Assembly: GCF_000372885.1 (NCBI RefSeq)
Contig: NZ_KB889967.1
Coordinates: 1,794,655 to 1,858,654, forward strand
Reading direction: 5' to 3'
DNA from: Methyloversatilis thermotolerans
GTDB lineage: Bacteria > Pseudomonadota > Gammaproteobacteria > Burkholderiales > Rhodocyclaceae
Length of the DNA stretch: 64,000 nucleotides
Part shown: piece after piece, positions 17,825 to 26,840 of the stretch
Numbering within the stretch: the first letter of the stretch is position 1
Layout: the number at the start of each line of letters is the position of its first letter
Position numbers and translations under genes: made by a program
The notes under the pieces: generated by a model
The model's database searches: none
What the model was told of the DNA's origin: nothing
What the model saw: the letters and a program-made list of their open reading frames with translations, nothing else

Positions 17825-18085
17825 TCATCCACCCGTGACCGGCGGAAAGAAGGCCACCTCGTCGCCGTCGGTCACTGCGTCATCCGGATCCGCCATGCGC
17901 TGGTTCACCGCCGCCCGCAGATTCTTCATCTGCGCGAGCGCGGTCCATGCACCGCCCCGACCGGCGATCACGGCACGCACGCCGGCAAGCGTGGTTGCCC
18001 CCTCAGGCAGTTCGACCGTTTCTCCGGACGAACCGAGCGCTTCGCGCAAGGCCGCGAAATACAGCACCTTGATCTTCATCGTCAT
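17825..18085 (-). CDS. moaD: molybdopterin synthase sulfur carrier subunit
   Basis: An 86-residue ubiquitin-fold protein ending in the essential Gly-Gly (FFPPVTGG) that is adenylated and converted to a thiocarboxylate. The beginning MKIKVLYFAALREALG and the region NQRMADPDDAVTDGDEVAF are typical of MoaD. ATG 18085 or 18079 may be the start; neither has a clear ribosome binding site, and the gene begins three bases after the moeA stop, so re-initiation is likely. Confidence 0.94.
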   Translation of the reverse strand: MTMKIKVLYFAALREALGSSGETVELPEGATTLAGVRAVIAGRGGAWTALAQMKNLRAAVNQRMADPDDAVTDGDEVAFFPPVTGG

Positions 18086-18088
18086 GAT

Positions 18089-19306
18089 TCAGTAAAGCAG
18101 CGATTCGAAGGACAGGAAAGGCAGCACATCGCCGCGCACCACCACCCGGTTGGCGGCGATATCGGCCAGGCCGTCGCCCCACACGGTCGAGGTAAGCACG
18201 CCCGAACTCTGGTTGCAAAACAGATCGAGTCCGCCCTCGGCATTGCGTCTCACGCGCAGGAATTCGCGACGGCGATCCGGTCGCGTCCAGTCGAAGTCTG
18301 CGCGCAACGCATACGGCTGCGGTGCAATTTCGCGCATACCCGTGCGCCGCAGCAGGAAGGGACGGACCAGCAGCAGGAAGGTGACGAAGCTGGACACCGG
18401 ATTGCCCGGCAGGCCGATGAAATCGGCGTAACCGCCATCGCCGCGGCGCACGTGTCCACGCGCGAGCGGCTTGCCCGGCTTCATCGCGATGCGCCAGCTC
18501 TCGAGCGCGCCTTCGGCCGCCAGCGCCGGCTTGATGTGATCTTCCTCTCCCACCCCCACGCCGCCGCTGGTCAGGATGAGATCGCTGCACTCCGCCGCCT
18601 GCCGCAATGCGGCGCGTGTGGCGTCGAGGCGATCCGGCACGATGCCCATGTCCACCACCTTGCAGCCGAGGTTTTCGCACAGCACGCGCAAGGTGTAGCG
18701 ATTGGAATTGTAGATGCCGCCCGGCGGCAGCGGCTCGCCCGGCATCACCAGTTCGTCGCCGGTGGAAAACAGCGCAACGCGTGGCCGGCGGACGACTTCG
18801 AGCCGGGCCCGCCCGGCGGTGGCGGCCAGGCCGATCTCCTGCGCGCGCAGCCGGGTGCCGGCGCGCAGGATCACGTCGCCAACCTGCATGTCCTCGCCGG
18901 CGCGTCGTATCCAGGCGCCAGGCTGGGGCAACTGGTCGATGATGACACCCTGTTCGGCCGGCTGCGTCATTTCCTGCATCACGATGGCATCCGCGCCGGC
19001 CGGCACCGGCGCGCCGGTGAAAATGCGCGCACAAGTGCCGGCGGCGAGCGGCGTGCCGACATGACCAGCGGCGATGCGCTGGCTCACCGGCAGACACACG
19101 CCGGGCGCGCCGACATCGGCCAGCCGGACCGCGTAGCCATCCATGCTGGAATTGTCATACGGCGGCACCGTGACGCCGGACACCAGATCGGCCGCCAGAA
19201 CGCGTCCCGCGGCGTCGAAGGTGTCCTGCACCTCGATGTCGGTGATCGGCCGCGCTGCCGCCAGCAGGCGGTCGCGCGCGACCTCCAGCGAAATCATCTC
19301 GTTCAT
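18089..19306 (-). CDS. moeA: molybdopterin molybdotransferase
   Basis: A 405-residue MoeA, which inserts molybdate into adenylated molybdopterin. The motif PPYDNSSMDGYAVR in the N-terminal domain, TGAPVPAGADAIVMQE, FSTGDELVMPGE, the nucleotide-site segment LTSGGVGVGEEDHIKPAL and GLPGNPVSSFVTF are all present. It overlaps the end of mobB by four bases (ATGA) and runs into moaD, so the four genes form one operon for molybdenum cofactor assembly and guanylylation. Confidence 0.97.
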   Translation of the reverse strand: MNEMISLEVARDRLLAAARPITDIEVQDTFDAAGRVLAADLVSGVTVPPYDNSSMDGYAVRLADVGAPGVCLPVSQRIAAGHVGTPLAAGTCARIFTGAPVPAGADAIVMQEMTQPAEQGVIIDQLPQPGAWIRRAGEDMQVGDVILRAGTRLRAQEIGLAATAGRARLEVVRRPRVALFSTGDELVMPGEPLPPGGIYNSNRYTLRVLCENLGCKVVDMGIVPDRLDATRAALRQAAECSDLILTSGGVGVGEEDHIKPALAAEGALESWRIAMKPGKPLARGHVRRGDGGYADFIGLPGNPVSSFVTFLLLVRPFLLRRTGMREIAPQPYALRADFDWTRPDRRREFLRVRRNAEGGLDLFCNQSSGVLTSTVWGDGLADIAANRVVVRGDVLPFLSFESLLY

Positions 19307-19797
19307 CGGAATCCGTGAAAACGAAGAATGAAGCCGGCAACCGCCGGCACATCGTTGAGGTCCAGGCGAGGCAAGGGAAGTTCCATCGCTTCGTCGCTGG
19401 CGACCGCGACCACATGGGGATTGTCCGGATACAGCAGGGGCCGGCCGTAGGAGGGGCGGTGCACCTCCAGCTTGGGTATCGGCGACACCTTGTAGCCCTC
19501 CACCAGCAGCAGGTCGCAGTCGCCCATGACGGCCATCTGCTCGTCCAGCGTCGGCTCGGGCCGGTCACGCAATTCGTGCATGAGCACCCAGCGTCGCCCG
19601 GACACCAGCATCACCTCGCGGCAACCGGCTTCGCGCAGGCGATAGGAATCCTTGCCCGGACGATCGATGTCGAAACCTTCGTGCGCATGCTTGATCAGCG
19701 ACACGGTCAGGCCTTCGTCGATGAACAGCGGGATGAGGCGCTCGATCAGCGTGGTCTTGCCGGCGCCGCTGTAGCCGGCAAATCCGAAAACTTTCAT
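19303..19797 (-). CDS. mobB: molybdopterin-guanine dinucleotide biosynthesis adapter protein
   Basis: A 164-residue P-loop GTP-binding protein with Walker [10 protein letters not shown] at residues 8-16, [23 protein letters not shown] and LLLVEGYK. It assists MobA in adding GMP to the cofactor. The start at 19797 is the homologous one. A GTG 27 bases upstream lies in frame inside a perfect hairpin, and this hairpin sits only 14 bases from the ATG. No partner mobA is in the window. Confidence 0.95.
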   Translation of the reverse strand: MKVFGFAGYSGAGKTTLIERLIPLFIDEGLTVSLIKHAHEGFDIDRPGKDSYRLREAGCREVMLVSGRRWVLMHELRDRPEPTLDEQMAVMGDCDLLLVEGYKVSPIPKLEVHRPSYGRPLLYPDNPHVVAVASDEAMELPLPRLDLNDVPAVAGFILRFHGFR

Positions 19798-19810
19798 GGA
19801 TGTCTGTGCC

Positions 19811-19838
19811 GCAGGCGGTCGCACGAGCGACCGCCTGC
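19811..19838. repeat. perfect 12-bp stem-loop just upstream of mobB
   Basis: Arms GCAGGCGGTCGC (19811-19822) and GCGACCGCCTGC (19827-19838) are fully complementary with an ACGA loop. It lies between the isocitrate dehydrogenase stop (19897) and the mobB start. No T-run follows on the minus strand, so it is either a terminator lacking a U-tract, a transcript stabiliser, or a control element for mobB translation. Confidence 0.6.
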
Positions 19839-19896
19839 CCCTGGACTGGAAAGGCGCGATTATGGACCCAAGACGTCGTGCGGGGCCGATCCGCTG

Positions 19897-20934
19897 TCAA
19901 CCACCGTTGCGTATCCGGGCGACCAGCGCGGCTGTGTATTCCTTGGTGGACGCACGGCCGCCGAGGTCGCCGGTGAGCACGCGATCGACGTTCAGCGTGT
20001 CGGACACGGCCTGGCGTATGCGGTCGCCCTTGTCCTTCATTTTCACGTGGTCGAGCATCAGCGCGGCGGCCAGCACCAGCGCGGTGGGATTGGCGATGCC
20101 CTTGCCGGCGATGTCGGGCGCCGATCCATGGACCGCCTCGAAGATGGCTGCATCGGCGCCGATATTGGAGCCCGGCGCCATGCCCAGGCCGCCCACCAGA
20201 CCGGCGGTCAGGTCGGACAGGATGTCGCCGAACAGATTGGTGGTGACCAGCACATCGAACTGCCACGGGTTCATCACCAGCTTCATGCAGCAGGCGTCCA
20301 CGATCACCTGCTCGAATTCGATGCGGCCCTTGTAGCGCTCCTCGTACATCTGCTGCGCGGTTTCCAGGAAGATGCCGGTAAGCGCCTTCATGATGTTGGC
20401 CTTGTGCACCACGGTCACCTTGCGGCGGCCCAGCGCGATCGCGTGCTCGAACGCGTACTCGAGTATGTGACGCGAGCCCTGCCGCGTATTCACGCCGGTG
20501 GACATCGCCACCGCGTGCGGATCGCCCTCGATCGGGATGAAATGCTCGTAGCCCATGTAGAGGCCTTCGAGATTCTCGCGGCAGACAATGAGATCGATCT
20601 TGTCGTAGCGACCACCCGGAATGAGCGTGCGCGCCGGCCGGATGTTCGCGTACAGCTTGAATTCCTCGCGCAGCCGCACGTTGATCGAACGGAAACCGCC
20701 ACCGACCGGCGTTTCCAGCGGTCCCTTCAACGCCAGGCGGGTACGCCGGATGCTGTCCAGCGTGCGCGCGGGCAGTGGATCGCCCTCGCCCTTCAGCGCA
20801 CCCATGCCTGCCGGCTGCTCGTCCCACTCGAACGGGGCTCCGACAGCGTCCAGCGCCGCCAGTGCGGCATCCATGATTTCCGGCCCTATGCCGTCACCGG
20901 GTATCAGTGTGGCGGGAAGCTTCTGCGCGCTCAT
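19897..20934 (-). CDS. isocitrate dehydrogenase, NAD-dependent type
   Basis: A 345-residue member of the isocitrate/isopropylmalate dehydrogenase family. The substrate segment [20 protein letters not shown] follows the Ser-x-Asn-x-x-x-Arg pattern of isocitrate dehydrogenases rather than LeuB. The catalytic tyrosine and lysine regions and the metal-binding [19 protein letters not shown] stretch are present, as is the adenine loop [20 protein letters not shown]. Its short length and the loop sequence point to NAD use. Homoisocitrate dehydrogenase is a less likely alternative. The start at 20934 ([19 protein letters not shown]) is homologous; an open frame extends far upstream. Lies between dnaQ and the molybdenum cofactor genes on the same strand. 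Confidence 0.88.
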   Translation of the reverse strand: MSAQKLPATLIPGDGIGPEIMDAALAALDAVGAPFEWDEQPAGMGALKGEGDPLPARTLDSIRRTRLALKGPLETPVGGGFRSINVRLREEFKLYANIRPARTLIPGGRYDKIDLIVCRENLEGLYMGYEHFIPIEGDPHAVAMSTGVNTRQGSRHILEYAFEHAIALGRRKVTVVHKANIMKALTGIFLETAQQMYEERYKGRIEFEQVIVDACCMKLVMNPWQFDVLVTTNLFGDILSDLTAGLVGGLGMAPGSNIGADAAIFEAVHGSAPDIAGKGIANPTALVLAAALMLDHVKMKDKGDRIRQAVSDTLNVDRVLTGDLGGRASTKEYTAALVARIRNGG

Positions 20935-21037
20935 TCGGGGTCTCCTGTGTATTGGTATGCGCCACCCGTTGCGGCGATCGGTTGGACCGCGCAACGGGAG
21001 TTTCCGGCGTTTGAAGCAAGAAATCTGCCTCTGATGC

Positions 21038-21060
21038 GGACCCGCCGGCGGGTCCTTTTC
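21038..21060 (+). terminator. 18-bp palindrome followed by T-tract, downstream of dnaQ
   Basis: GGACCCGCC/GGCGGGTCC at 21038-21055 is a perfect palindrome with TTTTC right after it on the plus strand. It lies six bases after the dnaQ stop on the minus strand. The T-tract is on the strand opposite to dnaQ transcription, so its role is uncertain. Confidence 0.5.
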
Positions 21061-21061
21061 C

Positions 21062-21781
21062 TCAATTCGTGGTCGCCGGTTCCAGCGAGCGCCACACCGT
21101 CGCGCCGCCGCTCGCCTTGTCGATGTCGGCCAGCACCCTTTCGTGTTCGGCGATCTCCTCCGCCGTCGCGCGCACCTGGCGCAGCGCACCACGCGGGCGC
21201 GCCGCAGCCGCCGCACGCACCGCCGCAGGCTCGGGTTCCAGATCGATGATGAGACTTTCCTGGCCGCGGGTCATGGCCAGGTAAACCTCGACCAGCAATT
21301 CGGCATCGAGCAGCGCGCCATGAAACTCGCGATGCGAATTCTCGATCCCGAAGCGCTCGCACAGCGCGTCCAGGTTGGCGCGTTTGCCGGGGAACATGTC
21401 GCGCGCCATGCGCACCGTATCGATTGCTGGCCAGACGCAGATTTCGCGCAACGGAGAGCGCTTGACGATACTCAGTTCGTTGTCGAGGAAGCCGACATCG
21501 AAGGCGGCGTTGTGGATGATCAGCTCCGCACCGCGCACGAAGTCGACGAACTGATCGACCACATCGCGGAACCTGGGCTTGTCGGCGAGGAATTCCGTGG
21601 TGATGCCGTGCACCGCCACCGCGCCTTCGGGCACCTCGCGCTCCGGGTTCACATAAAGATGCAGGTGGCGGCCGGTGCGCTTGCGGCCGACCAGTTCCAC
21701 ACAGCCCAGCTCGATCAGCCGGTCGCCGTTCTGCCATTCCAGGCCGGTGGTTTCGGTATCGAGAACGATCTGGCGGGTCAT
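21062..21781 (-). CDS. dnaQ: DNA polymerase III subunit epsilon (proofreading exonuclease)
   Basis: A 239-residue DEDDh exonuclease. Exo I is LDTETTGLEW (residues 7-16), Exo II is IIHNAAFDVGFLDNEL, and Exo III is HREFHGALLDAELLVEVY. The C-terminal part carries the alpha-binding tail, here alanine- and arginine-rich. It removes misincorporated bases during replication. Next to rnhA, the YafS-like methyltransferase and gloB it forms the same neighbourhood as in Escherichia coli, which supports the call. Confidence 0.97.
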   Translation of the reverse strand: MTRQIVLDTETTGLEWQNGDRLIELGCVELVGRKRTGRHLHLYVNPEREVPEGAVAVHGITTEFLADKPRFRDVVDQFVDFVRGAELIIHNAAFDVGFLDNELSIVKRSPLREICVWPAIDTVRMARDMFPGKRANLDALCERFGIENSHREFHGALLDAELLVEVYLAMTRGQESLIIDLEPEPAAVRAAAAARPRGALRQVRATAEEIAEHERVLADIDKASGGATVWRSLEPATTN

Positions 21782-21883
21782 GTCTTCATCCTGCGGTCAG
21801 CTCACGGGGTCCGGGGCGACATTCTAGCGGCTGCGACTTGCGGCTCGCTGACGCCCCGGCGGCCGCATCGTGCACATCGCGGT

Positions 21884-22321
21884 TCACGCCGGTGAACGCG
21901 GAATGGCTTCACGCGCGAGGCGGTCCACCCGCTCGTTCTCCGGATGTCCGGCATGGCCCTTGACCCAGCGCCACTCCACCTGGTGCAGGCGTGCCTCCGC
22001 GTCCAGCGCCTGCCACAGATCCACATTCTTGACCGGATCCCCCCCGGCGGTCTTCCAGCCCTTGCGCTTCCAGCCGTGTATCCATTCGCTGATGCCCTTC
22101 TGCACGTATTGCGAGTCGGTATAGACCACCGCCCGCACCGGCTTCTTCAGCGTTTTCAGGGCCTCGATCACCGCCATCAGTTCCATGCGGTTGTTGGTGG
22201 TCGAGCGCTCGCCACCCGACAGTTCCTTCTCGTGCGGACCGCTCATGAGCAGAGCGCCCCAGCCGCCCGGGCCGGGATTGCCACTGCAGGCGCCGTCGGT
22301 GTAGATGATGACTTCGTCCAA
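21884..22321 (-). CDS. rnhA: ribonuclease HI
   Basis: A 145-residue RNase H with catalytic acids Asp9 in [16 protein letters not shown], Glu in [12 protein letters not shown], Asp in [12 protein letters not shown] and the final Asp in [11 protein letters not shown]; the basic handle is GWKRKGWKT. It degrades RNA in RNA-DNA hybrids. The start is TTG at 22321, giving [10 protein letters not shown] as in homologues, with GGAG about ten bases upstream; no ATG is available nearby. A longer start at 22381 would overlap the methyltransferase stop. Confidence 0.96.
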   Translation of the reverse strand: MDEVIIYTDGACSGNPGPGGWGALLMSGPHEKELSGGERSTTNNRMELMAVIEALKTLKKPVRAVVYTDSQYVQKGISEWIHGWKRKGWKTAGGDPVKNVDLWQALDAEARLHQVEWRWVKGHAGHPENERVDRLAREAIPRSPA

Positions 22322-22377
22322 CAGGTATTCACTCCAGAAAGTTGAAGACAGCCGGCGGCGGGCCGGCCATCGCCAGA

Positions 22378-23124
22378 TCAATGATCTGCCGGTTCCGGCG
22401 CGCGGTTCTTCTGGGCACGCGGGCTGACCGTGCCGAGCGCGCGCGCAGCCGCCTTCCTGTCATTCCAGGCCGGTGTAATGAGGCGCATGCCCCGCACCCG
22501 CTTGATACCCTGCAGCACATAGGTGCCACCAAGGAAGGGCCACCAGCGACGACCGGCGTTCTCCATGAAATGCCAGCGCGCCAGCCACTTGTCGCTGCGC
22601 ACCGGCGGGCAGTAACAGCCGAAACATCCGGCCTGGCTGTCCAGGCTGAGCAATTTGAACCAGTCGCGCAGACGCGGCACCGACAGCCAGTCCCCGTTCC
22701 AGGGAAAAGGCTCGCGCTCGCGCAGCCGTCGACGTGCCCCCCACAGGCTGAATGGGTTGAAACCGGTCACCAGAACATGACCTTCCGGCACCAGCACGCG
22801 CTCGACCTCACGCAGGATGGCGTGCGGATCGTCGGCGAATTCAAGCACATGCGGCAGCACGATCAGATCCACGCTGGCCGCCGGAAAGGGCAACTGGACA
22901 GCATCGCAGACCAGGGCGGGACTTGTCGCCGATCTATCGTCGTCGCAGCCGAGCTTGAACGGCATGCGATTGGCGCGCAGATAGTCATGCTCCAGCAACC
23001 CGACCTGCACCGCGTTGTAACCGAATACATCGCTCACGATTTCATCGACGCGCGCATGCTCCCAGCCCTGGACATACTGTCCCTGCGGGGTATCCAGCCA
23101 TTCGTGAAATCCGGGAATAGACAT
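22378..23124 (-). CDS. class I SAM-dependent methyltransferase, YafS-like
   Basis: A 248-residue protein with a methyltransferase-11 core: [51 protein letters not shown] contains motifs II to post-III, while the glycine-rich motif I is poorly preserved (residues 40-60). The C-terminal part is rich in Trp and Arg. The same protein type (YafS) lies between gloB and rnhA in gammaproteobacteria. The substrate is unknown. It diverges from gloB, with starts 65 bases apart, and runs into rnhA. Confidence 0.88.
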   Translation of the reverse strand: MSIPGFHEWLDTPQGQYVQGWEHARVDEIVSDVFGYNAVQVGLLEHDYLRANRMPFKLGCDDDRSATSPALVCDAVQLPFPAASVDLIVLPHVLEFADDPHAILREVERVLVPEGHVLVTGFNPFSLWGARRRLREREPFPWNGDWLSVPRLRDWFKLLSLDSQAGCFGCYCPPVRSDKWLARWHFMENAGRRWWPFLGGTYVLQGIKRVRGMRLITPAWNDRKAAARALGTVSPRAQKNRAPEPADH

Positions 23125-23189
23125 GGGTCAGGTGGGTTGTCGCAGCCGGTGCATTGTCAACGCGCAGCCCAGCCGCCAGAATCGCGGCG

Positions 23190-23951
23190 ATGAAGATATA
23201 TCCGATCCCCGCATTTGGCGACAATTATCTTTGGCTCGCCACCTCAGGTGACCGGGCGCTGGTGGTCGACCCTGGCGATGCCGCGCCGGTTCTGGCCGCT
23301 CTCGAACACCATTCGCTGCGCCTGGACACCATACTGATCACCCATCACCACGCCGATCACACCGGCGGCACCGGCGAACTGAAGCGGCGCACCGGTGCGC
23401 GCGTATTCGGTCCTGCGGACGAACGCATCGAGCATCTCGACGACGTGGTCAGGGAAGGCAGCCGTATCGAGCTGTCGTGGCTGCCGACGTCCCTGGCCGT
23501 ACTCGAGGTGCCCGGCCATACCCGCAGCCACATCGCCTATTGCGGCGCAGGCAGCCTGTTCTGCGGCGACACGCTGTTTGCCGGCGGCTGCGGTCGCCTG
23601 TTCGAAGGCAGCGCGGAACAGATGTGGCATTCGCTGTCGCGGCTGGCATCGCTGCCGCTGCATACGCTCATCTACTGCGCGCATGAATACACGGCCGCCA
23701 ATCTGCGATTCGCGCAGGCGGTGGAACCGGACAACGACGCCTTGAGCACCCGCATCCGGCGCGTCAACCGGCTGCGCGAACGCGGACAGGCCACGCTGCC
23801 CTGTCCGCTGGCGATCGAACTGGCCACCAATCCCTTCCTGCGGGTCCGCGAGCCGGCGGTCATCCGTGCCGCTGAATCCTTCGCAGGACGGCGGCTGGAT
23901 ACACCGGTCGAGGTATTCGCGGCACTGCGCGAGTGGAAGAACAGATTCTGA
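23190..23951 (+). CDS. gloB: hydroxyacylglutathione hydrolase (glyoxalase II)
   Basis: A 253-residue metallo-beta-lactamase-fold enzyme with the metal motif THHHADH (His52, His54, Asp56, His57). Further ligands sit in EVPGHTRSHIAY, FCGDTLFAGGCGRLFEG (bridging Asp) and CAHEYTAANLRFA. The C-terminal helical domain binds glutathione. It hydrolyses S-lactoylglutathione in methylglyoxal detoxification. The start at 23190 (MKIYPIPAFGDNYLWL) is the homologous one. Confidence 0.97.
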   Translation: MKIYPIPAFGDNYLWLATSGDRALVVDPGDAAPVLAALEHHSLRLDTILITHHHADHTGGTGELKRRTGARVFGPADERIEHLDDVVREGSRIELSWLPTSLAVLEVPGHTRSHIAYCGAGSLFCGDTLFAGGCGRLFEGSAEQMWHSLSRLASLPLHTLIYCAHEYTAANLRFAQAVEPDNDALSTRIRRVNRLRERGQATLPCPLAIELATNPFLRVREPAVIRAAESFAGRRLDTPVEVFAALREWKNRF

Positions 23952-23998
23952 AGGCCCCCGGTCCGGAAACCCGCAGGGCAAGCGGGATGGCCGACCGG

Positions 23999-24955
23999 TC
24001 AGCCGGCAACCGTCTCGGACTGTTTGTAGCCGACCCGGTCACGCCCGCCTGACTTGGCGGCGTAGAGCGCCAGATCGGCTTCGGCGATCAGGTCCTGAGG
24101 GCCGCCAGGAGAACTGCCGGGCTGCATGCTGGAAACGCCCACACTGATGGTGACATGGCCGGACAGAGCCGCACTGTGCGGCATGCGCAGCGCACGTATC
24201 GACTCCACCAGCCCTTCGGCGACGTTGCGCGCGCCGGCGAGATCGGTTTCCGGCAGCACCAGCGCGAATTCCTCGCCGCCATAGCGCGCAACCAGATCGC
24301 TCGGGCGACGGGACACCGCCTGCAGGGCACTGGCGACGGCCTTCAGGCACTCGTCGCCACCCAGGTGACCATAGGTGTCGTTGTACAGCTTGAAGTGATC
24401 CACATCGATCAGCGCGAGCGACATCGGCCGCTTGTAGCGCGCCGCCCGCCGCCACTCGCGCAACATGGTTTCGTCGAAGTGGCGGCGATTGGCGAGCCCG
24501 GTCAGGCCATCCTGCGAGGTGAGCCGGGTCAGTTCCTGGTTGGCTGCATCGAGCTTGCGTGTCAGCACCACCAGCGAATAGCGCATCTGCAGGATGCGCT
24601 GCATGGCCCTCACCTTCGCCGCCAGCACCACCTCGCTGATCGGCTTGAACAGATAGTCGTCGCCGCCTGCGGTGATGCCCTGCACCAGATCGCTGTCCGC
24701 GGTGCGCGCGGTCAGGAAGATGATGGGTGTCCATTCGCCGGACTGCTCGATGGCGCGTATGCGCCGCGCCACCTCGTAGCCATCCATGCCGGGCAGCACG
24801 ACGTCCAGCAGCACAATGTCGGGATTGTGTTGCCGGAACAGCTCGATACCGCTCTCGCCGTCCGTTGCGGCGATGGGCGAGATGCCCATTCTTTCGAGAT
24901 GCTGACTGACGACTGCCAGCCCCGTCTGCGAATCTTCGATGACCAGCGCTTTCAT
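23999..24955 (-). CDS. response regulator with GGDEF domain (diguanylate cyclase)
   Basis: A 318-residue PleD/WspR-like protein. Receiver at 1-125 with phospho-acceptor Asp51 (VLLDVVLPG) and Lys in DYLFKPIS; a linker helix; a GGDEF domain at 145-310 with the active motif GGEEF at 226-230 and the inhibitory I-site RPSD at 217-220, five residues before it. It should make cyclic di-GMP on phosphorylation, with product feedback. No kinase is adjacent. A plausible promoter with a 20-nt leader lies immediately upstream. It converges with gloB. Confidence 0.95.
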   Translation of the reverse strand: MKALVIEDSQTGLAVVSQHLERMGISPIAATDGESGIELFRQHNPDIVLLDVVLPGMDGYEVARRIRAIEQSGEWTPIIFLTARTADSDLVQGITAGGDDYLFKPISEVVLAAKVRAMQRILQMRYSLVVLTRKLDAANQELTRLTSQDGLTGLANRRHFDETMLREWRRAARYKRPMSLALIDVDHFKLYNDTYGHLGGDECLKAVASALQAVSRRPSDLVARYGGEEFALVLPETDLAGARNVAEGLVESIRALRMPHSAALSGHVTISVGVSSMQPGSSPGGPQDLIAEADLALYAAKSGGRDRVGYKQSETVAG

Positions 24956-24982
24956 GGCTGCTTCCGGCTTTCTTTTTTTGTG

Positions 24983-25010
24983 ATCATATCGTGAAGACCG
25001 GTAACAGCAA
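24983..25010 (-). promoter_or_regulatory. sigma-70-type promoter for the diguanylate cyclase gene
   Basis: On the minus strand TTGCTG (25005-25010) and TATGAT (24983-24988) are 16 bp apart, predicting a transcript start near 24976 and a 20-nt leader to the ATG at 24955. An A-rich run (AAAAAAAG on the minus strand) follows. Confidence 0.6.
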
Positions 25011-25109
25011 GAAGCTTCTTCTTTACGGACGGGAAGCCCCGGTGGATTGAACGCCTGCCGCAGGTCGACGGTCGATGCAGCTCTGTCCTCTCGGTCCCGC
25101 CTCCCGGGT

Positions 25110-25139
25110 TTGACGCTGGCCGGTCCGGCTGGCTAGGAT
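25110..25139 (+). promoter_or_regulatory. sigma-70-type promoter for mltD
   Basis: TTGACG (25110-25115) and TAGGAT (25134-25139) with an 18-bp spacer, predicting a start near 25146 and a leader of about 18 nt before the mltD ATG at 25164. Confidence 0.55.
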
Positions 25140-25163
25140 TCGGGGTTTGGTTTTTCCGCTGCA

Positions 25164-26681
25164 ATGCCGTACTTCACCGCATCCCTGCTGCGCAAGGCGC
25201 TGCTGGTCGCGTGCGCCGCAACGATTGCGGGTTGCGCGTCGACCGGCAGTGCACCCACCGGTCAGGCGCCGGACGAACCGGCTGTCCTTCCCGGCAGCGC
25301 GCCGGCAGTGCGCGGGCCGGCGGTACGACGTACGCCATCGCCGCCCCCTCGCACCACGCCGGGCATCAAGCCGGGCAAGGCCGAACCGATCGCTTTTCCC
25401 GAACCGACCGAAGTGGTCGAGAACGCCGACAACGACGTCAAGCCCATCGATCTGACCGCACCTCCCGATGACCTGTGGGAGCGCATACGCAAGGGCTTCG
25501 GCATGGCCGACCTGGAAAGCCCTCTGGTTGCGGAACACCAGGCCTGGTACCTGAACCGGCCCGACTACATGCGGCGCATGATCGAACGGGGCCGCCGCTA
25601 CATGTTCCACATCGTCGAGGAAATCGAGAAGCGCGGACTGCCGACCGAACTGGCGCTGTTGCCCATGGTGGAAAGCGCCTACAACCCGGAGGCGCTGTCG
25701 GTCGCCAAGGCATCGGGGCTGTGGCAGTTCATCCCGTCCACCGGAAAGCTGTACGGTCTGGAACAGAATGCGCAGCGCGACGACCGCCGCGACATCGTCG
25801 CCTCCACCTCCGCCGCGCTCGATTATCTGCAGAAGATCTACGAAATGCACGGCGACTGGCATCTGGCGCTCGCTTCGTACAACTGGGGCGAAGGTGCGGT
25901 CGGTCGGGCGGTGATGCGCAATCAGGCGGCCGGCCTGCCCACCGACTACATGTCGCTGAACATGCCCGCCGAAACGCGCCACTACGTGCCCAAGCTGCAG
26001 GCGCTCAAGAACATCATCGCCCAGCCCGACCTGTTCGGGCTGGAACTCGACATGGTGGAAAACAAGCCCTACTTCGCGCTGGTGAGCGAGGCGCCGACCA
26101 TGGATCTGGCCACGGCAGCCAGACTGGCGGACGTGCCGGTCGCGGAACTGAAGGCGCTCAACCCGCAGCACAAGCGCCCGGTCATCCGGGCCGGCGATGG
26201 CGGCGCACAACTGGTACTGCCCGCCGACGCGGTGGACACCTTCATGTCCAACCTGAACAACGGCGACGTCGAGGCGGCCGCGCCACCGGGTTCGTCCTGG
26301 CGCACCTACACCCTGGGCGGCAAGGAAACGGTCGCCACCGTGGTGCGCAAGTTCGGCGTGTCGGAATGGCGGCTGCGCCGTTTCAACGGGCTGTCGCCGA
26401 CCGCACGCATCGGTCCGGGCACCACTCTGCTGGTACCCGAAGAAGAGGCGGAACTGGCCGGTCTGCCCGGCAGCTCGGCGGAAGAGGCGCCCAAGCTGGG
26501 GGTGGACAAACCTCGCTACAAACGCGTCAAACGAAATGGCAAATGGGTGACGGTGCCGATCACATCGAACGCAAAGAAACCGGTCAAGGCCGCACCCGCC
26601 GGCAAGGCGTTGAAAGCCAAGCCGGCACCGCCCCGCAAGGTGGCAACGCCGGCCAAAAAGCCTGCCGCCGGAAAGAAGTGA
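25164..26681 (+). CDS. mltD: membrane-bound lytic murein transglycosylase D (lipoprotein)
   Basis: A 505-residue lipoprotein: signal peptide with lipobox TIAGC (Cys24), a Pro-rich linker to about residue 100, then the SLT domain with catalytic Glu170 in PMVESAYNPEA, followed by ASGLWQFIPSTGKLYGL and LALASYNWGEGAVGRA. One weak LysM-like segment (about 375-420, YTLGGKETVATVVRKFGV) and a Lys/Ala/Pro-rich tail finish the protein. It cleaves peptidoglycan glycan strands to 1,6-anhydro products at the outer membrane. MltD commonly lies next to gloB, as here apart from the intervening cyclase. Its ribosome binding site is weak. Confidence 0.95.
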   Translation: MPYFTASLLRKALLVACAATIAGCASTGSAPTGQAPDEPAVLPGSAPAVRGPAVRRTPSPPPRTTPGIKPGKAEPIAFPEPTEVVENADNDVKPIDLTAPPDDLWERIRKGFGMADLESPLVAEHQAWYLNRPDYMRRMIERGRRYMFHIVEEIEKRGLPTELALLPMVESAYNPEALSVAKASGLWQFIPSTGKLYGLEQNAQRDDRRDIVASTSAALDYLQKIYEMHGDWHLALASYNWGEGAVGRAVMRNQAAGLPTDYMSLNMPAETRHYVPKLQALKNIIAQPDLFGLELDMVENKPYFALVSEAPTMDLATAARLADVPVAELKALNPQHKRPVIRAGDGGAQLVLPADAVDTFMSNLNNGDVEAAAPPGSSWRTYTLGGKETVATVVRKFGVSEWRLRRFNGLSPTARIGPGTTLLVPEEEAELAGLPGSSAEEAPKLGVDKPRYKRVKRNGKWVTVPITSNAKKPVKAAPAGKALKAKPAPPRKVATPAKKPAAGKK

Positions 26682-26840
26682 AGCTGACGACGCCGGCCGA
26701 GAGTGGAATGCCGGCGTCAGCAAGCCACCGCGCACACCTTGCCGCCCGGACCGCCCATCGCACAGCGAGCATCCGGGAACATCGCCCGTTCCGAGTCACA
26801 GGCGCGGTTGCCGCAAGAGTGTTGCAGCACGACGCGGCAC

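Noticed and set aside
17666-19318. 550-codon plus-strand frame across moeA/moaD
   Set aside because: Antisense to the molybdenum cofactor operon, no conserved motif.
19315-21249. 644-codon plus-strand frame across mobB, isocitrate dehydrogenase and dnaQ
   Set aside because: It spans three genes on the other strand; length results from the high GC content.
26683-26724. Stem-loop after mltD as an intrinsic terminator
   Set aside because: Arms GCTGACG.../...CGTCAGC pair only with a bulge and no T-run follows on either strand.
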